From Quillaja saponaria (taxonomy: Eukaryota > Streptophyta > Magnoliopsida > Fabales > Quillajaceae), in contig CM055612.1 in assembly GCA_029379385.1 (NCBI GenBank), forward strand, positions 18,166,001 through 18,230,000: a stretch of 64,000 nt of DNA, given 5' to 3'. The notes below the pieces were generated by a model. That model did no database searches. It was given only the letters and a program-made list of their open reading frames with translations, and was not told where the DNA came from. A program made the position numbers and the translations under genes. Each line of letters opens with the position of its first letter. Positions within the stretch are counted from its first letter, which is position 1. Of this stretch, positions 35,536-48,148 are shown one piece after another.

Positions 35536-36261
35536 GAGGTGTAATCATTTGTAATAGGATGGATACAAACTATGTGTTAATATTGCTTACAAAAAAGAAT
35601 GTATTTCTCTTATAAAGGACCAGAGGAGGCCATGATCCCCTATCCAAACTTTAAAAAAATATTAGCATTATAATTGAAAATTAATTTTTAGCCTTTTGAT
35701 TTTTCTTATTTTAGACCATGGCTCTTCTAAAATTAAAAACTGAATAACATTTTTATTTTTTATACTATTTGAACTATAAGACTACAAGACTAATGGGTTA
35801 ATATATAAAACTTAAAATCCAATAGGCAATAGGATTATTATAAACACTTTTTAAGTTAGACTTTCTATTGTCTCCACCTTTGTAATTGTTGCAGCCAGCT
35901 GCCTACCACCATAAAGAATTTTTGAGCGAAGCTCTATCGACATTAGAGAGAGGCCACTGTCCAAGTTTAAAGAAGAGAAGAGATTTTTGCCAAAAAACAG
36001 AAGAAGGTAAAACCTTATTTTAAAGATTATATTATTAAACCCAAAGTATATAAAATTTTAATATAATTTGGATTTCTTTTTACTTCAAATTTTACTTTCA
36101 GAACAATTATTGAGTATATTCAACATTGATATAGAATAAATTTATTTTTTACTTAATAAGCAGAATTTAAGGATTGAACAAGTAACAATTATATTATATC
36201 TTTTAATTTTTAAATATGTTCTATTTATTTAGGTTGTGTTATTAGTTTAAAATAAATAATT

Positions 36262-37767
36262 ATGGCCAAAAAAAAAAAAAACTATCAATATCAATTTGTT
36301 AATTGCAATATATTTTTTGAAATTTATAGGCATATTGGCAAACAAAAATATCTTGATTCATTCTTTAAAAGAAAGGATGTTAATGGAATGGAAAATAGTA
36401 CATCTTTAGATCAAAATATAGAAGAACATCCTTCTAATAACCCAAGAATTGAGCAAGATGAAGATACACCACCTAGAGTTGAACTTGAGAAGTTCCCAGA
36501 CCAGATTTTTACCAATAACAAAAAAGAAGTTGATATTTCTTCACTAGAATGTGATCCTGGTTTGTGTTCACAAATGTGGGAATATCTAACTCAACGTTAT
36601 GAAATACAACGTGCTTATTTGATGGCCAGACCATATCAAATTTGTCACTCTAAACCTGAGTATCTTGAAAAGCATCCTAGTCATTTTCAAGTTTCTTGGT
36701 TTACACTATTTCCTTCTTGGCTTAAGTACTCACTTGATAAAGATGTTGCATATTGTTTGCCTTGTTATATTTTTAGCATAAGGCCATATGGGGGACCAAG
36801 TTAGGACGTATCTACAGTCAAGGGATTTAAAAATTAGAAAAAAGAAGAAGTTAATAATGGGAAGAATTGTGCTTTCTTGAATCATATTGGGGAGGATCCT
36901 TGTTCACCACATAATGTGGTGAGATCTTGTCAGGATTTAATGAAGCAATTTGGGCATATTGAATACAAGCACAATCAGAGGAACAAATTCAAAATAACAG
37001 GCTATGAGTCAAAACTTCTATTGATATTGCTCATTGGCTTGCTTTTCAAGGATGTGCTTTTCGAGGTCATATTGAAACTACTGATTCAAAAAATCGTGGC
37101 AACTTTATTAAGATGATAAAGCTTTTGGCAGTGTACAATGAAAAAGTTGCAAACATTGTATTGGAAAATGCTACTACAATATACTTCACTTACTATTCAA
37201 AAGGAGATTTTACATGTTCTTGCAATTCAAAGTAAGAAATAAAATTCATGCAAATATTAGGGACTCTAAATTTTGTATTATCGTTGATAAGGCACTAAGA
37301 GAGAATAAATGGCACTTATCATGAGATTTGTTGATAAAGATGGTTTTGTCAATAAGCATTTCTTTGACCTTCCTTATGTTAAAGATACATCAACATTGAC
37401 ACTCAAAACTAAAATACCTACTATTCTCTCTCGACATAGTCTTCATATTTTGAGTATTCTTCATATTTTGAGCATTTGTGGTCAAGGCTATGATGGTGCT
37501 ACTAACTTACAAGCGGGAGTGGAAAGGTTTGCAAGAATTTTTTCTCAAAGATTGCCCTTGTGTTTATTATTTGCATTGTTTCGCTCATCAATTACAATTA
37601 TCACTGCAGAGGTATTTTCCGTCCATGAATTCTTTTCAAATTTGACTTTTATCATCAATATTGTTGGTGCTTCATGTAAACGTCACGATGAATTACAAGC
37701 TTTTAAAGCTGTTGAAATTGCACATTTGGTTTCTATTAATGAACTTCAATCAAGGAAAGGTATCAAC
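36262..37767 (+). pseudogene. hAT transposase, N-terminal part (ZMYM1/TTF-type zinc finger)
   Basis: An open frame to 36804 begins with a KKK-rich start, then KYLDSFFKRK, an acidic stretch, DPGLCSQMWEYLTQRYEIQR and a TTF-type zinc finger region HFQVSWFTLFPSWLKYSLDK followed by YCLPCYIF. This layout is typical of plant hAT proteins annotated as zinc-finger MYM-type 1-like. After a stop at 36802-36804 the text resumes in other frames: IAHWLAFQGCAFRGHIET near 37020-37080, then NRGNFIKMIKLLAVYNEKV, CIIVDKA, GQGYDGATNLQAGV near 37476-37520 and ISINELQSRKGIN at the break. Several frameshifts show it is inactive. Confidence 0.85.
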
Positions 37768-39325
37768 TGATATAATTTTAGTAACGCAAGTGAATGTATC
37801 GTTGCAAGTAGTAAAATTATTAAATCAAGATTGTTCCCACAAAGAACAAAACCACTTTTAAAGTCAATTACAAATATGTATGCAACTCAATTTTAATCAA
37901 GCCAATGGACTTCAAGTGATGGAATTCTAAATTAAACATGCAATCTACGTAAACTGATGAAACTAATACCTGGGTTCACAATATTCCTCACAATTTACCT
38001 ATGTTTTTCTTATTTTTAATCAACTCATGCAATAGTTCTAATTATTAACCAAGATTTCTTAAGCAATTACAAGCTAGCATGTTCCTATGTCTTATAATTT
38101 GATGTTTCCCTTAGCTTAATTCACTATATTCCAATGTGAATTACACTAAGACAAATTCATTAAAAACCAATATAATCTTGTTATCTATGGCTAAAGAGTA
38201 TAATTCTATCTCTTTAACAAATTAGATTATCCAATTTAAATGAATAATCCAATCATAAGCTATGTTGTCTAAGGCTAACCCTAAAATTCACTCTCAAGGT
38301 TAGGGTTCCTAATCAATCTAACTGATGATCAAGTAATTAGAAGCATTAAGAACAACATAACATAAATATTTGGAACTAAAACATACATTAAATTAAACCA
38401 AAGGCCTCATAAGCTATATGTGAGCTCAATTACAACCCTAGAATAAAACTACTCCATGCTAGATATAGAAAACAGCAATATAATTGAAAAAGTCATTCCA
38501 AGTAATAAAGAAAAAAAGAAGAAGGTAAAAGACTAAAGTTGTCACGGCTATAGGTCTTCACAAGCTTATTGTTATCTCTCTCTCACTTGCTCTAATGTCA
38601 TTTTTAAAATCTAGTTTCACCTCCTTATACAAGCCTTTACCTTCAAGTTTAACAAAACTAGGAATCCTTGATAATATGGGGTGGCGCTGCAGCACTTCCT
38701 TCCATGGAGTTGCGGCGCCACAGCCTTTACCCAGTCCTTATAGGACATTATCTTATCATGCCATAGAGTCTTGATGCTTGGAGTTGGGGCGCTTCCTTCT
38801 CTGTTTAACAACGAAGTTGTCTTCAGTATAGGAGTCGTGGCATTTTCCTTAGTGGCGCTGCGACATGGCCTTTTCTGACTTGCACTTGAATTTCTCTGAA
38901 TTGGATGTCGCTGCATCCCTTTGATATGGAGCTACGGCACATTGCTTTCTGACTTTGATGTTGGAGTTCTCTATGTATGGCACTGCTGCTCAAGTGTTGT
39001 CACGCTGCAACACAATGTTCTTTGACTTAGCCCTTTATTTTGCCTCTTTGTTACCCGATGGCAAGGTCCTTTGCACCAAGATAAAAGCCTTCAATATTTC
39101 CTTCTTTGTCTTGGACTAAGACACTGCTCAAACATTTAGAAACAAACTAAGCAACTAAGTAATCAAAATCTACTCAAAATTTAATTAAAACACTTAAAAC
39201 TCCTAAACAAACTAGACTAGACTCAAAATACTAATTTTAAATGAATTCTAACTCTAACCTCTAGGATGTAGCACAAATTAGGAATCAAAAGTATAGTGAA
39301 ATAACTTTATTTTACAAAGTTATCA
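37768..39325 (-). repeat. 3' LTR of Athila-like element
   Basis: Begins TGATATAATTTTAGTAACGC and ends TTACAAAGTTATCA. It aligns with 49516-51002 along its length (1558 versus 1487 bp), with substitutions throughout that indicate an old insertion. Confidence 0.87.
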
Positions 39326-40759
39326 CACCCTAAACTTAACAACAACTAAACTTATCAATGATGAACAAATTATCCTTCTAAAATCCTCAAAATTTATAAC
39401 AAAGGCTTGACTCAAGACAAAACTCAAGTATAACTTCAATTTTTCATGTTTGAGCAGACTTTATATGTGTGTGTGCAGAGCATCTTTACCAAGGTCAATG
39501 AATTCAAAGAAAATTTCTACTAATATTAAACCCCTAGAAATTCATCCTTCCTTCATCTCTCCACTAATATAAGCTAACACTTAGTCAAAAATCAATAGGT
39601 CTTAAATACAACTTGTAATGTAACGCTAGGGTAATGGTTAGATGAAAAGAATTTTTAAGCTCACTTACCCTAAGCACGAAAGATTTTTGTAGTATATTCT
39701 TTTGCCACCTTTTGGTGCCAATTCCCACTCAACTCAGGCTTAATATTTTTTCACTTTTTACTTGATCTCTCTTATATGTAGGCATGACTCGTGATTGCTT
39801 CCTACTTTTACTTGCTTTATCTTTCTTTTCAAATTTTTTTTATTGCTAAACTTTTAGTTTGAAATTTATTCAAGGAAAATACCAAACATTACCCCAAACT
39901 TAGTTTTTATTATGATGTAGGGATGAAGAGAAATTCTATCTTAATTGACTCACTTACTCATAACTTACATTCACTTTTTCACTCAAACTACAATGCATAA
40001 TCAATGTGATTAAAGTAATAAGGTGCAAATAGGGAATAACAATAAAGGATTTGGATAAAATGCAAGGTTACAAGAATGAATAGGCTTTAAGCTCAAAAGT
40101 GGGTGTCTAAGGATTTAAATAACAAGGTGGATAAGAAAGGCTTAACCAATCCAAAGATTGCCTAAATCATATTTTCAACTAAGTCTCACCTAGGATTTCG
40201 CCTCAAGAGGAATCCAAGCTAAGTTTAGGGTTGAAAAATAGTCTAAAGGTTATTCCAACATACATATCTCTAGAGAACATTGAACCTAGGTAAAAAATAG
40301 CCTTGTGCATGAATGTGTGAAATTTCCCTAATTACAATAAAAAGAAAAATTTCCTACATCTCATCAAAATCAAAATGCAATGCATAAATATGACTATTAT
40401 CATGGGATTAAGGAAACATTGAACATTAAGACAAATTAAATAGGAATTCATCACTTAACATGTAACGAATAAACATTTTGAATTCATCATTTAGCATTTA
40501 ACAAGTACACACTTATTTCCAAAAAGGAAATTATAACCTAGAAGACCACAATCTAAACAAATACAATTAAACAAAGTATTGAGGTTTACAATTGAACAAA
40601 TTACAAGATTTAAACAATTAGTACAATTGGAAGTTAATCCTCCCATACACTAAGCAGTGGCCCAATGCTTACTAAACAAAAGAAAGAAAAAGAAAATAAA
40701 ATAACAATACAAAAATAAAAGAAAACTCCTTCGTTCATCAAACTCTATATCCTCATCAA

Positions 40760-41600
40760 CCTCCGAATGAGGGAAAGAAGCTGGCTACTCGGGGTAAGGA
40801 GGGACGGTACTCAAGTTCATCCCACTCCTAACCATCAACCCTCACAAGAACTGGTTATTTTACTACAGCATCTTATTCTTGTACTACCAGTGCTTTACGG
40901 CCTGCATCTCAAGTCAAGAAATATATTGACCTATTATCAAAGGTCGAACATTCATGGGCTCGAGATATGTCGGAGCAGCACCACTACCCTTACCAGCTAT
41001 ATGGTTCCTCTTAAAGAACTTCTTCATAAGATTTTCATCAATGAAGCCCTTTTGGGTGCTCAACCTTCTCATTGTCCTCCCATCGAACCCTAACCAAGTG
41101 GTATAGTTCTATTATCAGAGATGGGAACCAGAGACCTAGGTGCTTTCCATTTGCATTATGTAGTATACTACTATTGGATTACTTTACCAACATCAATGGA
41201 CTTACCCTTCATGATGGCATAGGGTAGGATTGCTCCATCTTTATTAACATTGCTATCATGTCTAGTCGACAAGAAACTGGCTAGTATAAAGTAATACTAA
41301 GCTCTAGATATCGCCTTTAGTTAGGTTGCTCTAAAGTGGAAAGGGTCCCCATTTGTCATCTTCCAAACTGAACCGGGGTAACACAACTCGTCAATTACCT
41401 CAGTTTAATTAAAATCCCCCGAGCATACATCATGTACTTATCTTCTTCAAAGCTTTGGAGCCCTTAAAAGTGGTTAATGATGATATTGGCAAATAGTACC
41501 ATCTTACCCCAAAAATAAGCATGCCCATCAACTTGTTTTGAGACGTTGGCATAGAACTCCCATAATACTAGTATAACTGCAACCCATGGTATCTAACACA
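40760..41600 (-). pseudogene. Remnant of the extra 3' ORF of the Athila-like element (Transposase_32-like/env-like position)
   Basis: Minus-strand reading gives LCYPGSVWKMTNGDPFHF near 41340-41400. In the same region come SRA.YYFILASFLSTRHDSN and KDGAILPYAIMKGKSIDVGK near 41190-41310, then RSLVPISDN. This matches the 'putative plant transposon protein' domain (Transposase_32), found downstream of or beside pol in Athila-type elements, where it has been called env-like. Function is unknown in the family. The frame is broken by several stops. Confidence 0.6.
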
Positions 41601-41605
41601 ATTTC

Positions 41606-43165
41606 TGACATGAGTTTTACTACGCAAGTGCACGTATCATTCTCAAGTAATATGATAGAGGTAAAGACAGTTCCCACGATGAATTATATTACTTTTCAAA
41701 GCTAATTATCAATATTTATGTTATTTTATCTTAATCAAGCCAATGCAAATTTAGAGTTTGAAAAACTAAGTAACAAGCAAATTATGTAGATTATCTTAAA
41801 CTAAAACCTAGGTTCACAATATCCCTTACACTTCACCTAAGTTTACCTTACTTTAACTCAATTCATGCAATAGTCTAAATATTAACCTAGATCTCTTAAG
41901 TAATTATAGGCATATTTCTATATCTAGAAATTGTATATTTTTCTTGGTTTAATTCACTATATTCCATTAAGAATTATACTAAGACAAATTCATTAAGAAC
42001 CAATTGATTTCGGTTACTTATGGCTAAAGAGTATATTCTTATCTTTTTAACAAATTAGATTATTCAATTAAGATAAACAGTCCAATCACAAGTTATGTTA
42101 CCTAAGGCTAACCCCGAAATTGACTCTTTCAAGTCAATCCCAAGGTTCCCAGTCAATCTAACTAGTGACCAAGCAATTAAAAGCATTAAGAATAAAGCAA
42201 CATAAATATTTGAAACCAAAACATGTATTAAATCAAATCAAGGGCCACATAGGCTACATGTAAGCTCAATTGTAACTTTAGAATACGACTACTCAATACT
42301 AACAATGGAAAACATTAACATAAACGAAATAGCCAATATAAGTAAATAAGAAAATAACAAGAAGGGAATAGAAGACTAGAAGTTGCCATAGCTTCCAGCC
42401 TTCACTAGCTTCTTAGAAACTTTATCTCGCTTGCTTTGGTATGAATTTTGACTTTAGCCTCATCTCCTTATATTGGCCTCTTTCTCCTAGTTTACAGAAC
42501 TAGGAGTTCTTAGAAACACTTAATGGCATCGAGTGCTTCCTTCATTGGAGCTGTAGTGCTCTTGCTTCTGTGCAGACCGTTTAGGACTCTAACTGCTCTT
42601 GTCACGGCGTCCTCATGTATGTTGTTGTGGCACCTCCTTCTTTGGTCGCTTATGAAGTTGTCTTAGATGAGGACGTCATAGCTGCTTCCTTAGTAGTGCT
42701 GCAGCAAAATGCTCTCTATCTTAGACTTGATTTTCTCTAATTGGGACGTTGTGGTGTCCATTAGTATGGCATTATGGCATTTTTCTCTCTAACTAGCATG
42801 AGGGCGATTTGGGTTTGAGGCACCATAATGTAGGTGTTATCTCGCCGCGGTGAATAGTTCTTTGCCTGATTACTTGTAATTCATTTTTTAGGCGTCACGG
42901 CACCAGTATACCTCATGTTGTGATGTGAGTCTTTAAAGCTTTTCCTCTTCGTCTTTGATTATGAAACTGTAAAGACACTTAAAAACAAATTAGATAACAA
43001 AAGTCATAAAAACTTATCCTAATTAAATTAAAACCCTACAAACTTTTAAACAACCTAAACTAGATAAAACACTAATTTTAATTGAATTCTGACTCTAAAC
43101 TCTAGGGCTTAGAAAAAAATAGGAGTCAAAAGCATAGTGAAATAACTTATTTTACAAAGTTATCA
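41606..43165 (-). mobile_element. Solo LTR nested in the Athila-like element
   Basis: Starts TGACATGAGTTTTACTACGC and ends TTACAAAGTTATCA. It is clearly related to, but diverged from, the host element's own LTRs (similar length, shared CAATCACAAGTTATG-like blocks). The flanks ATTTC (41601-41605) and ACTTC (43166-43170) form a TSD with one mismatch. The orientation matches the host element. No internal region, so LTR-LTR recombination is inferred. Confidence 0.78.
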
Positions 43166-43170
43166 ACTTC

Positions 43171-44480
43171 TCCTACTGTCATGTATTAATAATGGAATGG
43201 ATGAAAGGGAAGTACATCTGGGTTAGTTCAAACCCCCATTGTTGCACAATGGTCTTTGTCAACATTTATGCTTTGTACTGGGCCTCAGCCTCATGAGATG
43301 TATATCTGGCCATATCATAACTGGGAGAAGAAGTAGTCTAGTTCGTGGTCTCTTAGCTGTTTTAAGTGCCATGGCAATTTGTGCTAAAAAGAATTACTAA
43401 GCAAACTGAGCAACAATAATGGGGATGAGGGGTAAACAAAAGGAATTGAGGGATTAGGTGTTTTGGATTGTGAATCTCGGTCCTAGGTTTTTTACTCTAG
43501 GAGAAATTTGAGTTAGGTATGTGTTTCTGTGGCTTAAAGGGTTAGATTTCATCTTTTAAAATCTGAAATTCTGATAGGGAGCCGTGGCGCCTAGCCCTAA
43601 AATTCTAAGTTTCAAAACCATGGGAAATGGTGCTGTAGCGTGCATGAATGGATGCCAAAGTACAATCTTCTCTGTGTAAAACCAAAATTTTTATTTTGGG
43701 GACCTCTACGGCACTCATGTTTTGGCACTATGATGCAAAGCTCTCTGAGTTTAACTCAATTCTTTGGGTTTCGGCATGCAGCAATATGGTTTTAGAGACC
43801 TATCATGTTGTGATTCTTTCAAACTTTTTGTTTCAAAACATAAGGAATGGGAGCCAAGGCATGGTACTTACCTTGATTTTGCAAATCAAACACTACAGGC
43901 GTGCAATGCCATTGCATCGTGATAGTAGAGCTCTCTAGTTACCTTACCTAGAATTTAGGCATTGGGAGTCATGGCGTAGGGTCATAGACTATTGTGACAT
44001 CATGGCTTCTATATGAATTCCCTGTTTTTGGCTCTTTCTTGAACAAGGGAAGGTAAAAGCTAAATGAGTTTCAACACTTATAAATAAAATTAACAAAACC
44101 AAAATAAGAAAAATGGTTTAAGAACTTGGGTTGCCTCCTAAGAAGCACTTAGTTTAAAGTCCTTGGCTTAAATTTGTTGTGCTTAAGTGGCATTATCAAG
44201 GTTATTTTGGTATGTTGGTAATCGATTTTCCTTCCACAATAACGTTTCAATCATTGTCCATTCACTTTGAATGTCCTTTGAGAATTAGTGGAAGCAACTT
44301 CATAACTCCGTATGGGAATACTTTAAGAGATGGAGAATGGACTAGACTAGCTTAACTTGAGCTTTCCCGAAAAGAGTTTCAACCAAGAGTTATACAGTAA
44401 GACTTGTTGACCCAGCTTAAAGTGGCATTCAACAATCCTTTGATCATGCAACCTTTTGGTCTTCTCTTTGTAGAGTTTGG
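43171..44480. other. 3' non-coding part of Athila-like element
   Basis: No domain recognised on either strand between the solo LTR and the end of pol. The plus-strand frame 43648-43938 shows no family resemblance and is probably chance. Confidence 0.45.
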
Positions 44481-45250
44481 CATTCTCATAGGCATTGAGC
44501 CTAAACTCTTCCATTTCATTTAATTGGAGAAGCCTTTTCTCACCAGCTGCTTAAAGATCAAAGTTGATTTTTTTTTATTGCCTAATAGATATTGTCCTCT
44601 AACCAAACTGGAAGGTGATAAGTTTTTTCAAAAACTAGCTAATATGGAGACATACCTAAGGGAGTCTTTTAGGCTGTACAGTATGCTCACAATGCATTAT
44701 CCAATCGCTTGGACCAATCCTTTTTAGAAAAAACATATTGTATTCTCTAGTATTCTTTTTATCTCTCGATTAGAGACTTCTGTTTGTCCACTTAATTATA
44801 GAAGGTATGCTAGTGCCACATTGTATGTTATTCCATATTTAGTAAGAAGGGCCCCCACTTGTTTATTGCATAAATGAGACCCTCTATCACTAATAATAGC
44901 TTGAGGTGTGCCAAAGTATGTGAAAATCCTCTTCTTAAGGAAGTTTGTCACAATTTTGGAGTCATTGGTTATCACAACAATGGCTTCTGCCCATTTGGAG
45001 ACATAGTCCACAACAACAAGAATGTATTGGTTGGTGTATGAGAAGATGAATTGACCCATGAAGTGCATCCCACATAATCAAACAATTCAACCTCTAGAAT
45101 GTTGTTGAGTAGCATCTCATTCTTTCTAGAGATGTTGCCGTTCTTTAGCACGTGTCATATTTGAAAATAAACTCATTAGTGTCCTTAAATAAAGTAGGCC
45201 AATAAAAATCTAATTTGAGTACTTTTGTAGTTGTTTGATTCTTTCTAAAG
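44480..45250 (-). pseudogene. Integrase of Athila-like element
   Basis: The minus-strand frame 45068-44796 reads MHFMGQFIFSYTNQYILVVV, then DYVSKWAEAIVVITNDSKIV and FGTPQAIISDRGSHLCNKQ, the integrase core with the second catalytic Asp in ISDRGSH. The C-terminal segment follows near 44370-44530 with [20 protein letters not shown] and [11 protein letters not shown]. It inserts cDNA into chromosomes in intact relatives. Frameshifts separate the core from the C-terminus. Confidence 0.85.
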
Positions 45251-45379
45251 TGTCCTTCATACTCATAAGCATGGCAATAGCGGAGGATGCTCTCAATTTT
45301 CTTTTTCAGAACACACCTTCTTAAAATTTGGTCAGCATAATGTTTAAACTAGAAGGTTTCATCTGAAACAAAATAATTA

Positions 45380-46960
45380 AGAGTTTATTTCAAGAGGAAT
45401 GACTTTGCCAACTAAATAGTTGACAAAGATATCAGGGCAACCTCTTGTGAAGAACTTGGAAGATTTTTTCATCCGAGAAGGTCCTATTAATTATTGTGGA
45501 CTCAGCCACCTTGTCTTCCCCTTCTAGCCTTGATAGGTGATCAACCATTTGGTTTTTAGAGCCCTTTCAATCTCTAATCACCATGTCAAACTCTTGAAGC
45601 AATGACCTTATCAACCTAAGCTTAGCATTTTTCTTATCAATCAAATACTTAATAGCAGAGTGATCAGTATAAACAATAACTTCAATTCCACCAAGATAAG
45701 ATGAAATTTATCAAAAGCAAATACTACTGCTAACGAATCTTTTTTAGTTATGGTATAGTTCAATTGGGCACTATTTAATGTTTTGCTAACATAGCATATA
45801 GAATGAAAAACCTTTTCCTTACGTTACCCTAAAACTGCACCTACTGCAAAATCACTTATGTCACACATCAATTCAAAGGGTAAATTCCAATTTGGGTTAA
45901 GAGTTATAGGGGCAGATATCAACTTCTTTTTCAACACTAAAAACGCAGTTATACATGCATCATCAAAACTAAACGGGACGTCTTTTTTCTAAGAGATTAC
46001 AAAGTGGTTTAGAAATTTTAGAAATTTTTTTATGAATCTCCTATAGAAGCCAACATGGCCTAGAAAGCTTCTAATTCCTTTTATTAAAGTTGAAGGTTCT
46101 TTCAATGGTTTCAATTTTAGATTTATTTGCCTCAATCCCCTTACTAGACACCTTATGTCCTAAAACTATATATTAGACAATGAAGTGGCACTTTTCCCAT
46201 TTTAATACCAAGTTGGTCTCTTCACATCTTTTAAGTACATAATTTAGGTTATGGAGACATGCATCATATGAATCACCATAAGCTAAATAGTCATCTATAA
46301 AAACCTCAAGGCCTTACCCTACTATATCGGTGAAGATGGCTATTATACACCTTTGAATAATGGCAGGAGCATTGCAAAGACCAAAGGCATCTTTCTAAAG
46401 GTGAATGTGCCATAAGGTTAAGTAAAAGTGGTCTTTTTTGGTCTTCTGAGGCTATAGCAACTTGATTATATCCTGAACAACCATTTAAGAAGCAATAGAA
46501 TCCCTTACCATTCTAGCTTTTGATCAATGAATGGAAGGGAAAAGTGATCCTTGTGACCTTGTTCAGCTTTCGGTAATCCTGCATACCTTTCAACCAGTTA
46601 TAGTTCTTATTGGAATGAGTTCATTCTTTGCATTAGCAACGACAATCATTTTTCCCTTCGTTGGCACACATTTAATATGACTTACCCATAAACTATCCGA
46701 GAATGGATAAATGATGCTCGCATCTAGCCACTTGATAATCTCCTTCTTGACCACCTCCTTCATTATATGGTTAAGCCTCCTTTGATGCTCTATATTAGCT
46801 TTATGGTTATCCTCCATTGATGATCTTGTACAAAAGGAAGGGCTTATACTATTAATGTCAGCAAGAGTCCACCCTAATGCCTTCTTATGTTCTCTCAACA
46901 AACGAAGGAGCTTGTCTTCCTGTATATTAATAAGAGATGTAGAAATAATAGCAGGCAAAG
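45380..46960 (-). pseudogene. Reverse transcriptase and RNase H of Athila-like element
   Basis: The frame 46958-46590 contains KLLRLLREHKKALGWTLADI, IEHQRRLNHIMKEVVKKEI and NELIPIRTITG, the start of RT in Athila/Calypso elements. Further along the minus strand are LEVFIDDYLAYG (about 46265-46300, an intact F-x-D-D box) and LVLKWEKCHFIV. The RNase H part shows [20 protein letters not shown] near 45640-45700 and SKNQMVDHLSRLEGEDKV near 45500-45560. Multiple stops. Confidence 0.85.
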
Positions 46961-47289
46961 TAGAAGAAGAACCTTAAAAAGAATAACTTAGATTATTAGG
47001 TAATGGCTTAAGCTCCAAGATAGGTGGTTCTTCAATTGAAGGCTTACCCCAAAAGAGTGGATGATGGTAAATTCATTTTCAAATCTTGAATTTGGTCTAG
47101 GAAATTGTTGTAAGTCATCCAATAACTTCATACACTTAACAAACTCATTATCATCTCTATTAGTGTAAGAAATTAAAGAAGTCTCAAAAGGATTATTTGG
47201 GTAGTTTTCTAAAAATTCTCTTGAGTAATATTACTCACCAAATCTATATAAAAGCACTCATAATGTTTTGGAGAAAATTTATTGGATTA

Positions 47290-47760
47290 AAAAACATTAA
47301 ACTTAACCTCTTTATTATTTACTCTCATGGTGAGTTCACCCTTTTGGACATCTATTAGTGTCCTCCCTGTTGCTAGAACAGGTCTTTTGAAAATAATAAA
47401 CACCTTTCTATCTTCTTCCAAATCAAAGACTATAAAGTCAGCGGAGAAGATCAATGTGTCTACCTTAACAAGAACGTCATCTACAATTCCCCTAGGATAT
47501 GTAAGTGATCTATCAGCTAATTATAAAGTGACAGAAGTAGGTTTTACTTCTCCTATTCCTAGCTTTTGGTAGATAGATAAAAGCATTAAATTTATAATAG
47601 CACCTAAATCTCAAAGGGCATTGTAAAATATTGTGTACCTATTATATAGGGAATAGTAAAGCTACCTAGATCCTTTAGTTTAGGAGGGAGCTTCTTTGGA
47701 AGTATGACATTGTATTCTTCAGTTAGTGCCACCATTTCATAGTCATAAGCTTTTCTTCTT
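47290..47760 (-). pseudogene. Aspartic protease region of Athila-like element
   Basis: Minus-strand reading shows KLPPKLKDLGSFTIP (about 47650-47695), ALRDLGAIINLMLLSIY with the D-L-G-A active site near 47580-47630, KLGIGEVKPTSVTL, LADRSLTYPRGIVDDVLVKV and RPVLATGRTLIDVQKGELTM near 47325-47385. This is the Athila-type retropepsin. The substitution after DLGA (II for the usual S-V/I) and frameshifts mark decay. Confidence 0.82.
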
Positions 47761-48148
47761 AGATAGAATGTCCTTCATAAATTTTGAATAGCTTGATATT
47801 TGTTCAAGAGCTTCAGCTAATGGTATGTTTATGTGGAGCTTCTTGAACACATCTAAAAATTTCTAAAATTGTTTGTCAATATTTTGTTTTTAGAATCTTT
47901 GTGGAAATGGAAGATGATAAGTTGATTTTGGTAGTTTGATTTGTACCTTCATTTTCTTCTTTTGAGTAGGTAATTCTTCTTTTGATTCTATAGGAGCCTA
48001 AGCTTCAGTCTTGTTTTTAGGCACCTCTAACTCTTTTCTCCATTGAAGAGTGATTACCATAAATGTTCTTTGTTTTCCTTCCTTAGATTTGCCTCAGTAT
48101 CAATAAGAAAAGCACCTTGAGGTCCATATGTCAAAGCTTTGGCCAGTG

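Noticed and set aside
40767..41093. 108-codon plus-strand frame
   Set aside because: No family resemblance; the opposite strand carries the recognisable Transposase_32-like text, so this is a shadow.
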